This document shows, piece after piece, positions 16,490-25,047 of a DNA stretch of 64,000 nt. How positions within the stretch are numbered: the first letter of the stretch is position 1; the number at the start of each line of letters is the position of its first letter. Source of the stretch: JAEUKA01 sp044228505 (lineage in GTDB: Bacteria; Myxococcota_A; Polyangia; Palsa-1104; JAEUJZ01). The notes beneath the pieces are model-generated. The model worked only from the letters and a program-made list of their open reading frames with translations, was not told the DNA's origin and searched no databases. The position numbers and the translations under genes were made by a program. Where the stretch lies: the NCBI GenBank assembly GCA_044228505.1, contig JBGAUT010000002.1, positions 248,001 to 312,000 of the forward strand, in the 5' to 3' direction.

Positions 16490-18073
16490 CTACGGGCCAC
16501 CAATTCCAGATGGAAGGTTCGGGCCGCGATCGCGGTTCGCACGGCAGCTACTGCGATCAAAGAGCAAGCTGAACGTCAGAATCGACACTGCCCCCAGATA
16601 CAAAAGGGCGATCAGGATGCGATAGGTCAGCGAGCGCTGTTCTGCCGGACGCACCGATGACGTGCGAGATGGCTCGATCTGTGGCGTCGGGGTCAGCCCC
16701 GAGCGAGGCAAGCTGACGGCACCGGATCGACCTGCCGACATCGCCGAGCTTGGCACGGCGTGCGCTCCCGAGTTGCCACCGGGAAACGATCCGCTCGGTC
16801 CCGATGACAGCGCGGAGATCGGCACTCCATCGTTCCGAAGCGACTGCAGCGAAGTGAGCGCCGAGGTGGACTGCGACAGGCCCACGATCGCTGCGGCGGA
16901 CCTTCCCGCTGCGGCCGAGGTACCCAGTGGGGACCTCGCGGTGTTTGCGCCGCCACTGCGCATCACTGGGGGCAGCGATGCGCTCGATCGCACCGGCGGC
17001 GGTAACGTGCGACTGACCGATGCGGGGCGAGAGGGGGACACCGCTTGCGCCACCAGCGGCGGCAGGCTCAGCGGCGGCACGACCTGCGGACGAACCCACA
17101 GGCGCCCGGTCGGATGCGCGAGCGCGGTGCGCAGTGCTTCGGCAAAGTCGTCGACTTTCGGAAAGCGCAGCGTGCGATCCCGGCACAGCGCCCGCTCGAT
17201 CACCGACTCCAGCGCCACCGATACTTCGGGCCGTAGCTCGCGCAGCGGTGCCGGATCTTGCGTCATGATCTTGGCGAGCAGCAGCAGGTTCGAGTTCGGT
17301 CCATCCGGGGGCAGAAACGGCGGACGTCCCGCGAGCAGCTCGAACAGCACGGCGGCCGCGCCATAGACATCGACCCGCTCGTCGATTTCACCACCCTGCG
17401 CCTGCTCTGGGGCCATATAGACCGGTGTCCCGAGCGCTTGCCCGGCTTCCGTCGCAGGATCGTCTTTTAAGCGAGCCACCCCAAAGTCGACGACCTTGAT
17501 GCGCTCATCGCGCCCATTTCCGTCGTCCGAGCCATTGATGACGACGATGTTGTCGGGTTTTAAGTCGCGGTGGATGATCCCGACTCGGTGGGCACCGGAC
17601 ACGGCCGCCAGCACCTGCAGGATGATCGAGACTGCGTCTTGGGGCGGAAGCGGTCCGCGTTCCGCAAGGACTCGCGACAGCGGCACCCCTTGCAGGTACT
17701 CCATCGCCATGTACAGCGTACCGTCGCGTTCGCGGGCAAAGTCGAACAGCTCGACGATCGCCGGGTGTTTCAGCCGCCCAAGTGCCTCGGCCTCGCGCTG
17801 GAACCGACCGACCTTTTCTTGGCGATCGGCGCGCTGCTCGCCCACGACAAGCTGGAGCACCTTGACCGCTGACAGCTTGTTCGGATCTTCGATGTGGTGG
17901 GCCAAAAAGACCGCGCCCATGCCACCGCGACCGATGAGCTTGTCGACGTGCCAGACCTTGCCGATGACCGGAAACACCAGTGGTAGCTGGCAGCGTGGGC
18001 ACGACGAGTAAGCCGCCGGATAGCTGCTCCCACACGAGACGCAGATTTTTTCCTGGTCCTTGCCCTTGCTCAC
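16490..18073 (-). CDS. Hanks-type Ser/Thr protein kinase with N-terminal zinc ribbon and C-terminal TM helix
   Basis: 527 residues. Residues 11-28 form a CxxC-CxxC zinc ribbon. The kinase domain (about 38-320) has the glycine loop GRGGMGAV, ATP lysine K71, HRDLKPDN with catalytic D170, DFG at 196-198 and a PVYMAPEQ activation-segment end, so it should be active. Residues 320-480 are Ser/Pro/Gly-rich and disordered, probably phosphoacceptor or docking sequence, followed by one membrane helix (about 490-510) and a short basic tail. Kinase-facing-cytosol topology follows from the zinc ribbon being N-terminal. Targets unknown. Confidence 0.92.
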   Translation of the reverse strand: MSKGKDQEKICVSCGSSYPAAYSSCPRCQLPLVFPVIGKVWHVDKLIGRGGMGAVFLAHHIEDPNKLSAVKVLQLVVGEQRADRQEKVGRFQREAEALGRLKHPAIVELFDFARERDGTLYMAMEYLQGVPLSRVLAERGPLPPQDAVSIILQVLAAVSGAHRVGIIHRDLKPDNIVVINGSDDGNGRDERIKVVDFGVARLKDDPATEAGQALGTPVYMAPEQAQGGEIDERVDVYGAAAVLFELLAGRPPFLPPDGPNSNLLLLAKIMTQDPAPLRELRPEVSVALESVIERALCRDRTLRFPKVDDFAEALRTALAHPTGRLWVRPQVVPPLSLPPLVAQAVSPSRPASVSRTLPPPVRSSASLPPVMRSGGANTARSPLGTSAAAGRSAAAIVGLSQSTSALTSLQSLRNDGVPISALSSGPSGSFPGGNSGAHAVPSSAMSAGRSGAVSLPRSGLTPTPQIEPSRTSSVRPAEQRSLTYRILIALLYLGAVSILTFSLLFDRSSCRANRDRGPNLPSGIGGP

Positions 18074-18132
18074 GGTAGTAGCTAAGCGCTAAGCGCAAAA
18101 AGAAGCCCAGTTATGGGCAGCTTGTCTCATCA

Positions 18133-18987
18133 ATGTATCATGCGGCGGCTTCTCCAATGAATCCCTCGACCGAAGGCAAGACCAAGCTGCTGCGGACCAT
18201 GCAGCGCACCATCGTAAGCTACGAGCTGATTGCCCCGGGCGATCGCCTGATGGTGGCGGTGTCCGGTGGCAAAGATAGCTACACCATGCTCGATCTGCTC
18301 TGCGCCGCGCAGAAGCGAGCCCCCTTTCGGTTCGAGCTGATCGCGGTCCACCTGGATCAAGGGCAGCCCGGATATGACGGCAAGCCGCTCGCCGACTGGT
18401 TGGCGGCCTTTGGCGCACCGTACGAAATCCTGCGCGAGGACACCTACAGCATCGTCAAGCAGCTTGTCTCCGAAGGGGATACCTACTGTGCGCCGTGTTC
18501 ACGGCTGCGACGTGGCGTGCTCTACAGCGCGGCGGAGCGACTCGGCTGCAACAAGATTGCGCTCGGCCACCACCGTGAGGACACGCTACAGACGCTGCTG
18601 CTCAACTTGCTGTACGCGGGCAAGCTGCAAGCCATGCCCGCGAAGTATCGGACCGATGACGGCCGCTTCGAGGTGATTCGGCCACTGATGGACTGTGCCG
18701 AGCGAGACATTGCGGCCCATGCCCTCGCAGCGGGCTATCCGATCCTGCCGTGCAACCTGTGCGGCTCGCAAGACGGTCTCCGGCGTCAGCAGGTCGAGTC
18801 GCTACTCGCGCAGCTTGAGACGACCATTCCCGATGTCCGTCAGGTGATGCTGCACGCGATCAAGAACGTTCGTCCGAGCCACTTGCTCGATGTCAGCGTG
18901 GCTACTGCCTGGTCGGAGCGCCGCAGCGAGCTGCGTCCCGATCGTCATGCCCGCTTGGTGAACGGCCACCTGCCGATCGTTGATTGA
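18133..18987 (+). CDS. ttcA: TtcA-like tRNA 2-thiolation enzyme
   Basis: 284 residues. N-type ATP pyrophosphatase with PP-loop SGGKDS (44-49), CAPCSRLRRGVLY carrying the paired cysteines that ligate the [4Fe-4S] cluster, GHHREDTLQTLLLN, and a further CNLCGSQ near the C-terminus. TtcA inserts sulfur at C32 of tRNAs. The start could be ATG 18133 or ATG 18157 (MNPSTEGK). It is divergent from the kinase gene by 59 bp. Confidence in the family is high; the exact tRNA position modified is inferred. Confidence 0.9.
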   Translation: MYHAAASPMNPSTEGKTKLLRTMQRTIVSYELIAPGDRLMVAVSGGKDSYTMLDLLCAAQKRAPFRFELIAVHLDQGQPGYDGKPLADWLAAFGAPYEILREDTYSIVKQLVSEGDTYCAPCSRLRRGVLYSAAERLGCNKIALGHHREDTLQTLLLNLLYAGKLQAMPAKYRTDDGRFEVIRPLMDCAERDIAAHALAAGYPILPCNLCGSQDGLRRQQVESLLAQLETTIPDVRQVMLHAIKNVRPSHLLDVSVATAWSERRSELRPDRHARLVNGHLPIVD

Positions 18988-19140
18988 TCGCGGTTGGTTC
19001 CGGCAAGCCGGTTGGCAGGCCGATCAGCGGTCGGCCGGATTTGTGGGCTTCCCCACGCGTGTTCGGCGACGATGAAAGTTTTGCTCGCACATGCAGGTGC
19101 GGGTGGGGTAGGGTGCCCGGCTCAGGAGGTCTTTAGCAAC

Positions 19141-20259
19141 ATGGTTATGAGCCTACGCGGAGCCAAACTACTGGCAGCAGTTGCGTCGCTCAGCGGCGTA
19201 TTTTTTATGGCTGGCTGTCCAAATCCGCCGCCTACCCCAGACATGGCCACTGTCGATTTAACGATGGGTGGAGACGACATGACCATGCCGCCTGCGGACA
19301 TGACCATGTCGGGCTGTGATCCCGTGACTGGATCCTGTGACATGTCGATGCCACCGGGCGACATGGCCAAGCCACCGGGCGACATGGCGACTACGGGTGA
19401 CATGGCGACCACGGGTGACATGGCGACCACGGGCGACATGGCAACCACGGGCGACATGGCGACCACGGGTGACATGGCGACCAACCCGGATATGCCTCGT
19501 CCCGACATGGCGACCACGCCAGATATGACGGCTCCTTCGGATATGGCCGGTGGTGCGGGCGCGATTGGCGATCCATGCACGGCCGACTCGGTCTGTAAGA
19601 AGGGTCCGACGCCGACCTGCTGGAAGTCGAACGTCCTCAACAACCCGATGAACCCGGCGACTCCGGGCGGCTACTGCTCGTCCGAGTGTACGAGTGACGC
19701 GGCGTGTGGTGCTGGTGCTCGCTGCGTGGGCCTCGGCGCGAAGAGCTACTGCCTCGCCAGTTGTAACAACGCCACGACCTGCCGCAAGCCAGGCTACGCT
19801 TGTGCGTACAAAGACGACGCGGGCGTTTGCTTCCCGGACACGGTCTTTGATTGCAACACCAAGGCCGCGACCTGCACCGAAGCGGGCACCGGCAAAATGG
19901 GTGGCTGCGTTCGTCAGGCCTACGAGGACAAGGGCACCTGCGCGGCGAGCTGCACCGCTGGCGCTGGCACTTGCGCCTCGGTCGGCTCGACCAAGCGTCA
20001 GTGCGTTTATCTGGATGCCACTCGCCCACCGAACAGCGATGCCTGGAAGGGCCTGATCTGTCTGGAAAGCCCTGCCACTGCGGTCATGCCAGGTGGCGCT
20101 TGCAGCTACCTCAACGACTGCACCGATGGCTACCAGTGCGATGGTGCCAGCAGCAGTTGCCGTCAGCTCTGCGTCAAGGGTGGAACCCCGGCTTGCACGA
20201 TGGGTATGTGCGCCGATGCGTTCGGAACCCCGGCGACGGGTCCGGGTATCTGCCGCTAA
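19141..20259 (+). CDS. Lipoprotein with GDMATT repeat linker and Cys-rich C-terminal domain
   Basis: 372 residues from ATG 19141, which sits 10 bp after AGGAGGT. The signal ends in lipobox MAGC (C26). Residues 30-135 are a flexible linker rich in Asp-Met-Ala/Thr, including six hexapeptide repeats GDMATT. From about residue 140 the protein has evenly spaced cysteine pairs (GDPCTADSVCKKG, YCSSECTSDAACGAGARC) like the disulfide-knotted modules of myxobacterial surface proteins. It is probably held on the outer membrane with the Cys-rich head displayed by the linker. No enzymatic motif seen. Confidence 0.82.
   Translation: MVMSLRGAKLLAAVASLSGVFFMAGCPNPPPTPDMATVDLTMGGDDMTMPPADMTMSGCDPVTGSCDMSMPPGDMAKPPGDMATTGDMATTGDMATTGDMATTGDMATTGDMATNPDMPRPDMATTPDMTAPSDMAGGAGAIGDPCTADSVCKKGPTPTCWKSNVLNNPMNPATPGGYCSSECTSDAACGAGARCVGLGAKSYCLASCNNATTCRKPGYACAYKDDAGVCFPDTVFDCNTKAATCTEAGTGKMGGCVRQAYEDKGTCAASCTAGAGTCASVGSTKRQCVYLDATRPPNSDAWKGLICLESPATAVMPGGACSYLNDCTDGYQCDGASSSCRQLCVKGGTPACTMGMCADAFGTPATGPGICR
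19381..19488 (+). repeat. 18-bp in-frame tandem repeat, six copies
   Basis: Unit GACATGGCGACCACGGGT. The copies at 19381, 19399, 19417, 19435 and 19453 differ by one or two bases, and the sixth at 19471 is degenerate. Each encodes DMATTG. The near identity at the nucleotide level indicates recent slippage or unequal crossing-over, so copy number probably varies between strains. Confidence 0.9.
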
Positions 20260-20273
20260 GAAGTCTCACCAGC

Positions 20274-20307
20274 CTGCCAGAGCGGGGGAACCGCCTCCGC
20301 TCGGCAG
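20274..20307 (+). terminator. Hairpin downstream of the repeat lipoprotein
   Basis: CTGCC-AG-AGCGG pairs with CCGCT-C-GGCAG around an 11-nt loop, 14 bp after the stop at 20259, followed by a pyrimidine-rich stretch (TCGTCGTCCTTCCCTT). It lies before the ECF sigma gene and probably ends the lipoprotein transcript. The downstream tract is not a clean U-run. Confidence 0.5.
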
Positions 20308-20365
20308 CGCTCGTCGTCCTTCCCTTGAGCCAAAACCACACGCCGTTGCCACTTAGTCGGTAGAG

Positions 20366-20944
20366 ATGTCTTCCGGCACCCCTCACCTTCGGCTCTGTCC
20401 GCCACCGGGCATTGATTCGGCCATCACCGTCCATGAAGCGCCGGTGCTGCCGGGACCGCTCACCATTGAGCGCTTGTTTTCCGATTACGCGGGCTATGTG
20501 GCGACCGTAGTGTTACGGGTACTCGGGCGCGATCACGAGGTAGATGACGTGGTTCAAGAAGTATTCCTTGATGCCATGAGCGGCCTGCACGCCGTGCACA
20601 ATCCGGCGGCAGTGCGTGGCTGGCTCAAGACCATCGCGGTGCGGAAGGCGTGCCGGCACCTGCGGAAGCGGCGCGTTCGGGCGTTCCTGGGGCTAGAACG
20701 GGACTGCTGTTACGAGCACATCGCCGATTCGGGCTGTGGGCCCGAAGATCGGGCGTTGCTCGGGCGGGTATATCGGCAGCTAGATACGCTCCCTGTCGGC
20801 GATCGCGTCGCTTGGACCTTGCGCCACGTCGATGGAGAGCCACTGGAAACCATCGCAACGCTGTGTGGCTGTTCCTTGGCTACGGTCAAGCGGCGCATCT
20901 CAGCCGCGCAGTCCGTACTGGAAAGGAAGCTGCGTCATGGCTGA
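20366..20944 (+). CDS. ECF-type RNA polymerase sigma factor
   Basis: 192 residues with region 2 (FSDYAGYVATVVLRVLGRDHEVDDVVQEVFLDAM) and region 4 (LDTLPVGDRVAWTLRHVDGEPLETIATLCGCSLATVKRRISAAQ helix-turn-helix) separated by a short linker. ECF sigmas direct polymerase to stress or envelope regulons and are usually held by a membrane anti-sigma. The stop overlaps the next gene by 8 bp; that gene encodes a FecR-domain membrane protein, the expected regulator. The N-terminal 25 residues are a Pro-rich extension. Confidence 0.92.
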   Translation: MSSGTPHLRLCPPPGIDSAITVHEAPVLPGPLTIERLFSDYAGYVATVVLRVLGRDHEVDDVVQEVFLDAMSGLHAVHNPAAVRGWLKTIAVRKACRHLRKRRVRAFLGLERDCCYEHIADSGCGPEDRALLGRVYRQLDTLPVGDRVAWTLRHVDGEPLETIATLCGCSLATVKRRISAAQSVLERKLRHG

Positions 20945-22190
20945 GCTGCAAGACCGAGTGCGAGCGGCGGGAAGCCATGTCACGGCCGCGTGGACTCCGG
21001 CGCGAGCCAGTGAGGTGTTGGCACAGGTGCAGGTCACCAAGGTCAAGCGGCGGCAGCGGCGAGTGGCCGGTGTGATGCTGGCGATGGTAATGCTGCTTAC
21101 TTCAGCGCTCATCGGGTCGCGGCGAATCGCCACCGCTCCCGTGTTTTCCCAGACCGCCGTACGTACCGAGCGCGGTCTGCTGCAATTAAGCGATGGTTCG
21201 CTGGCCAGTGCGCTCGATGACCAGAGCCAGTTAGAGCTACTGACCACCCAGCCCGACCGGGTGCTGATTCGGCTGCATGGTGCGGCATCGTTTCAGGTCG
21301 CCAAGAACCCGAAGCGGCTGTATCGCGTCGAGACCGCACGGGTCGCGGTCGAGGTGCTCGGCACTCGGTTTGTGGTCCGGGAGCTTGTCGATCACAAAGT
21401 CCATGTCGCGGTAAGCGAAGGGCGGGTGCGCGTCCTGTGGGGCAACCAGCAGCGCGAGCTTGATGCAGGCAGCAGCGGCGACTTTCCGCTGGAGAGCGTC
21501 CGGTCTGAGGTGGGCGTGGTCACCTCCGCGCCACCGCCGCCCTCCGAGCGTGCCGTTTCGAATGAGCCGGCCAGTGACTCGGTGGCTGCGCTTCCAGAGC
21601 CGCTCGGGCGACTGGTGTCCGCCACGACCCAGACCGCTCGGATGGCGCGAACGCAGGCGGTGGTGAGCAGCGCTGTCCCGGGGTCGCTCGTGCCAACCGT
21701 CGCCAGTCGTCCGACAGAAGACTGGAAAGCACTGGCGGAGCAGGGCAAGTTCGAGCAGGCCTATCAGCAGTCCTTTGGCCGGGGCAGCCATGGCGTGTTT
21801 CCGCATGGCGGTGAACTGGACCCGGCCGAGCTGCTGCTACTGGCCGATGTGGCGCGCTTTTCCGGGCACCCAAGCGATGCCGTGCCACCGATCCAGCGTC
21901 TGTTGCGCGAACATCCAAGTGATCCGCGCTCACCGCTCGCCAGCTTCACGCTGGGGCGAATTCTGCTCGATGACCTGGGACAGCCCCGTGAGGCCGCCCA
22001 GAACTTCCGGCATGTCGAAGAGCTGGATCCCGATGGGCCGCTCACCCAAGACGCGCTCGGTCGCGAGGTGGAGGCGTGGTCCCGTGCCGGCGAGCAGAGC
22101 CTGGCGCGAACCCGTGCCGAAGAATACGTTCGTCGCTACCCCACTGGGCGACGGCTGCGCTCGGTCCGCCGCTACGGATCGCTGGATTGA
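20937..22190 (+). CDS. FecR-domain membrane protein with TPR-like periplasmic region (putative anti-sigma)
   Basis: 417 residues. A short cytosolic N-terminus (residues 1-40) precedes one membrane helix (about 43-60). A FecR beta domain follows (ERGLLQLSDGSLASALDDQSQL ... VEVLGTRFVVRE ... VAVSEGRVRVL), then a Pro-rich linker and a C-terminal helical region of TPR type (QAYQQSF, AELLLLADVARFSGHPSDAVPPIQRLL). FecR proteins transmit envelope signals to a cognate ECF sigma; the overlapping upstream sigma gene makes that pairing likely. The cytosolic portion is too short for a classic zinc anti-sigma domain. Confidence 0.85.
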   Translation: MAELQDRVRAAGSHVTAAWTPARASEVLAQVQVTKVKRRQRRVAGVMLAMVMLLTSALIGSRRIATAPVFSQTAVRTERGLLQLSDGSLASALDDQSQLELLTTQPDRVLIRLHGAASFQVAKNPKRLYRVETARVAVEVLGTRFVVRELVDHKVHVAVSEGRVRVLWGNQQRELDAGSSGDFPLESVRSEVGVVTSAPPPPSERAVSNEPASDSVAALPEPLGRLVSATTQTARMARTQAVVSSAVPGSLVPTVASRPTEDWKALAEQGKFEQAYQQSFGRGSHGVFPHGGELDPAELLLLADVARFSGHPSDAVPPIQRLLREHPSDPRSPLASFTLGRILLDDLGQPREAAQNFRHVEELDPDGPLTQDALGREVEAWSRAGEQSLARTRAEEYVRRYPTGRRLRSVRRYGSLD

Positions 22191-23182
22191 CCTTGGGCCA
22201 ACTGGCCGCCTTCATTGTGACGATCCTGCTTCCCGTGGTGGGCTGGGCTGCGGCAGCCTCTCCGCCACAGGTGGCGCTTCAGATCGATGACTGTGCCGCA
22301 GTTTCGCGAGACGAGGTGCGGCGCTGGCTGGCGCTGGAGCTGGGCGAGCAGGTGATGACCTCGGGGGAGGCCTCGCCATCGAGCAGCCGGGCCAGTGTGT
22401 CTTGCGACGAGACGGGTCGCCTGAACCTCCGCATCGACGATCCACTGACCGGCAAGGCGATCTGGCGCAGCATTGATTTATCGAGCCAAAACGAGGCGGT
22501 GCGGGCGCGGCTGTTGGCGGTGGCGATCTCGGAGCTACTGTTTGCCAGCTTCGCTGAGCTGCTACTCGAACAGCACACCGACCCGTCCCAGCCCAAGCCG
22601 CCGCCGCCCACGACGGTGGTGCAGGCCTGGAGCGGTCGAGTCGAAGAAAAGCTCAAGCAGCCATTGCCACCGCTCGGTGTCGAGTTGGGGGTCGTGGGAA
22701 GCATTCTGGTGCAGCGGGATGCACCGTCGTTGCTGGCGGGCGGTGGGCTGCGACTACTCGGTGATACTCACTACCACCTGGGCTGGGACTTCGACTTGCA
22801 GTACCTGTTTGCTCGCACCGACGGGCCGCTCGGTAGCGTGCGCAGCGATCGGATCGGCGGGCGCTTGGCGCTACACGGCCAGGTCCGGCTGCCGAAGCTT
22901 GTCATTCGCGGTGGTGGCGGCCTGCGGCTGGGCATGGTCCGGCACAGCGGTGAGCCGAGCGATCCCAGCTCGATCACAAGTAGTGTGCAGTGGGGTCCGT
23001 GGCTCACACCGGTCCTGGTCGGCAGCCTGAGCGTGGCGATCGCACGGCTGCGGCTCGATGTGGTGCTGGAAGGGGGATATGTAGCTGTTCCGGTGCGGAG
23101 TAGGTCCGCTGGACAGGAGATCTCGTCGCTGAGTGGGCCGCAGCTCTTGATCAGTCTGGGGATCGGCTCGTTTCTTCGCTGA
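22187..23182 (+). CDS. Exported hypothetical protein, third gene of the ECF/FecR module
   Basis: About 331 residues. No ATG fits; TTG at 22187 or 22193 gives a clean signal peptide (QLAAFIVTILLPVVGWAAAA), overlapping or directly abutting the FecR stop. The first part (residues 25-110) carries a cysteine pair and a mixed alpha/beta region; a Pro-rich linker follows, then from about residue 165 repeated amphipathic beta strands (GVELGVVGSILVQ, HYHLGWDFDLQYLFA, RIGGRLALHGQVRLP) suggesting an outer-membrane barrel or periplasmic beta domain. Such third genes are common beside myxobacterial ECF/FecR pairs; function unknown. Confidence 0.7.
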   Translation: MTLGQLAAFIVTILLPVVGWAAAASPPQVALQIDDCAAVSRDEVRRWLALELGEQVMTSGEASPSSSRASVSCDETGRLNLRIDDPLTGKAIWRSIDLSSQNEAVRARLLAVAISELLFASFAELLLEQHTDPSQPKPPPPTTVVQAWSGRVEEKLKQPLPPLGVELGVVGSILVQRDAPSLLAGGGLRLLGDTHYHLGWDFDLQYLFARTDGPLGSVRSDRIGGRLALHGQVRLPKLVIRGGGGLRLGMVRHSGEPSDPSSITSSVQWGPWLTPVLVGSLSVAIARLRLDVVLEGGYVAVPVRSRSAGQEISSLSGPQLLISLGIGSFLR

Positions 23183-23237
23183 CCCACGCACGTTCCTTAG
23201 TTCTGCGCGGATTTTGGACTTGGTACACTAGAGGGCT

Positions 23238-24806
23238 ATGGATCCGGTCATCATCGGCCCCCTGATAGCGCTTGGTTTCATCGGTCTGCTCGTGGCATTC
23301 CGAGTTCTCTCCAGCAAAAAGGCTCCTGTCGAGAGCAAAACCAAGCTGATGGTTCATGCGATTAACGACGAGCGCTGCACCGGCTGCGAGGCCTGCGTGC
23401 TGGTTTGTCCCACCGCAGTGCTGGAACTGAAGAGCAACAAAGCGAAGGTCATTCGCTTTGACGACTGCATTCAGTGCGAGCAGTGCGCGGTGGTCTGTCC
23501 CACCACGGCGATGGTGATGTTCCGCGAGGGGAACCAGCCGCCGCCGGTGATGGTTCCGGACCTCGACGACTACTACCAGTCGAAGGTGCCGGGGCTGTAC
23601 CTGCTCGGTGAGGCGGCGGGCAAGCCGCTCGTCAAAAATGCCGTCAATCTGGGTCGTGCTGCGGTCGAACACAGCCTGCGCAGCGGCATGAAACCAGGGG
23701 CACTCAAGCCCCAAAATCGTCCCGATCTCACCTGCGTCGATGTGGTGATCGTCGGCAGCGGCCCGGCTGGTCTGTCGGCGGCGATGGCGTGTCAGCAGCG
23801 CAAGCTGTCGTACGTCGTGCTTGAAAAAGATGCCTTTGTGGCCTCGACGATCGCTCGCTATCCCAAGGGTAAATACGTCATGGCCGAGCCGTACGACGTG
23901 CGCTGCGTTGGGCTCCTGCCGGTCTACGACTCGCCCAAGGACAAGCTCATCCTCGACTGGAACCGCGTCCTGACCCAGGTGGGCCTCGACATCCGCCTGC
24001 GTGAGGTCGTTGAAAAAATCGAGCGCCAGCCGACCGGATTGTTCGCTGTCGGCACCGACAAGGGCAAGTATCTGGCCCAGAAGGTCATGCTGTGCATCGG
24101 TACCCGTGGCAAGCCGCGTCGTCTCAACGTACCTGGCGAGGATCAGGCGATGGTGCAGCCGCTGCTCGACGATCCTGATCTGTACCAGGGCAAGACCGTG
24201 ATCGTCATCGGCGGTGGTGATAGTGCGGTCGAGGCCGCGCTGTCCCTGGCCACGCCGTCGCTGCGCAACAAGGTCATCATCTCGTACCGAGGCAAAGCGT
24301 TTAACCGAGTCAAAGCCAAGAACCGGCAAGCCGTCGATCAGGCGATAAGTGACAAGCGGATCTTGGTGCTGTTCGGCTCCAACGTGAAAAACTTCGGAAA
24401 TGGCAACGTCACGCTCAAGCTCGCCGAGGGTCGCGAGCGCAGCATTCCGATTCAGGGGGCATTTGTGCTGATCGGTGGTGATCCGCCGATCAAGTGGCTG
24501 GAAGACATGGGCATCGGCTACGTGCCCAAGCCGCACAGCTTCACACGTCCGCCGACCGATATGCTGGTCGAGCGCTTGATTGGTCGGCAGCCCTCGAACG
24601 ACAAGCCGAACCTGCCGGTGTCCGAGGAGCTGTCGGGTTTCTTCGATCACGCCGCGCTGGCTTCACTCGGCAGCGAAGGTGGCGGCAGCAAGCCGCGCAA
24701 AGACGCGACCATCATGGTTCCCAAGGACGAGTTCCTGCTGCACCTCCCAGAGAAAATGCGGGTCGATCCCGAGGCCCAAAAGGTCTCGCAGCTCCGCCAT
24801 CACTAG
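23238..24806 (+). CDS. Membrane-anchored ferredoxin/FAD-NAD(P) oxidoreductase
   Basis: 522 residues. Residues 5-25 form a membrane helix. Two [4Fe-4S] motifs follow: C47/C50/C53/C57 and C77/C80/C83/C87, each ending CPT. Then comes PGLYLLGEAAGKPLVKNAVN (about 118-137), an FAD-closing motif that in thioredoxin-reductase-like enzymes is normally C-terminal, and only after it the FAD Rossmann motif GSGPAG (173-178) and the NAD(P) motif GGGDSA (325-330). No CxxC disulfide pair is present, so it is not a thioredoxin reductase. The likely role is moving electrons between NAD(P)H and a membrane partner through the clusters. A plausible partner is the protein at 28585-31605. Confidence 0.82.
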   Translation: MDPVIIGPLIALGFIGLLVAFRVLSSKKAPVESKTKLMVHAINDERCTGCEACVLVCPTAVLELKSNKAKVIRFDDCIQCEQCAVVCPTTAMVMFREGNQPPPVMVPDLDDYYQSKVPGLYLLGEAAGKPLVKNAVNLGRAAVEHSLRSGMKPGALKPQNRPDLTCVDVVIVGSGPAGLSAAMACQQRKLSYVVLEKDAFVASTIARYPKGKYVMAEPYDVRCVGLLPVYDSPKDKLILDWNRVLTQVGLDIRLREVVEKIERQPTGLFAVGTDKGKYLAQKVMLCIGTRGKPRRLNVPGEDQAMVQPLLDDPDLYQGKTVIVIGGGDSAVEAALSLATPSLRNKVIISYRGKAFNRVKAKNRQAVDQAISDKRILVLFGSNVKNFGNGNVTLKLAEGRERSIPIQGAFVLIGGDPPIKWLEDMGIGYVPKPHSFTRPPTDMLVERLIGRQPSNDKPNLPVSEELSGFFDHAALASLGSEGGGSKPRKDATIMVPKDEFLLHLPEKMRVDPEAQKVSQLRHH

Positions 24807-24843
24807 GGTCCGTATGACAGCTCGACATGCCCCAATGCCGAAA

Positions 24844-25032
24844 GGGAGTTCCCAGATGACGCTAGGGAGTTCCCAGATGGCGCTAGGGAGTTCCCGAATG
24901 GCGTCAGGGAGTTCCCGGATGACGCTAGGGAGTTCCCGGATGGCGTTCGGGAGTTCCCGAATGGCGTTTGGGAGTTCCCGAATGGCGCTAGGGAGTTCCC
25001 GGATGGCGTTTGGGAGTTCCCGGATGGCGAGT
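24844..25032. repeat. Nine tandem 21-bp iteron-like repeats
   Basis: Nine copies with no length variation start at 24844, 24865, 24886, 24907, 24928, 24949, 24970, 24991 and 25012. Every copy begins with the invariant decamer GGGAGTTCCC (dyad GGGA/TCCC), followed by an 11-bp segment of the type RRATGGCGYTW. Twenty-one base pairs equals two helical turns, so bound proteins would line up on one face. The array also stays open on both strands: a frame from ATG 24814 to 25065 reads a GSSRMAL heptad, but a protein is less convincing than a binding-site array. It fills the first part of the 453-bp gap 24807-25259. Confidence 0.92.
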
Positions 25033-25047
25033 TGGCAGTCCGGTAGT

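Noticed and set aside
23151..24650. 499-codon open frame on the minus strand opposite the Fe-S flavoprotein gene
   Set aside because: It mirrors a gene with clear FAD, NAD(P) and Fe-S motifs. The antisense product is Arg/His/Gln-rich with no recognisable domain and no ribosome site.
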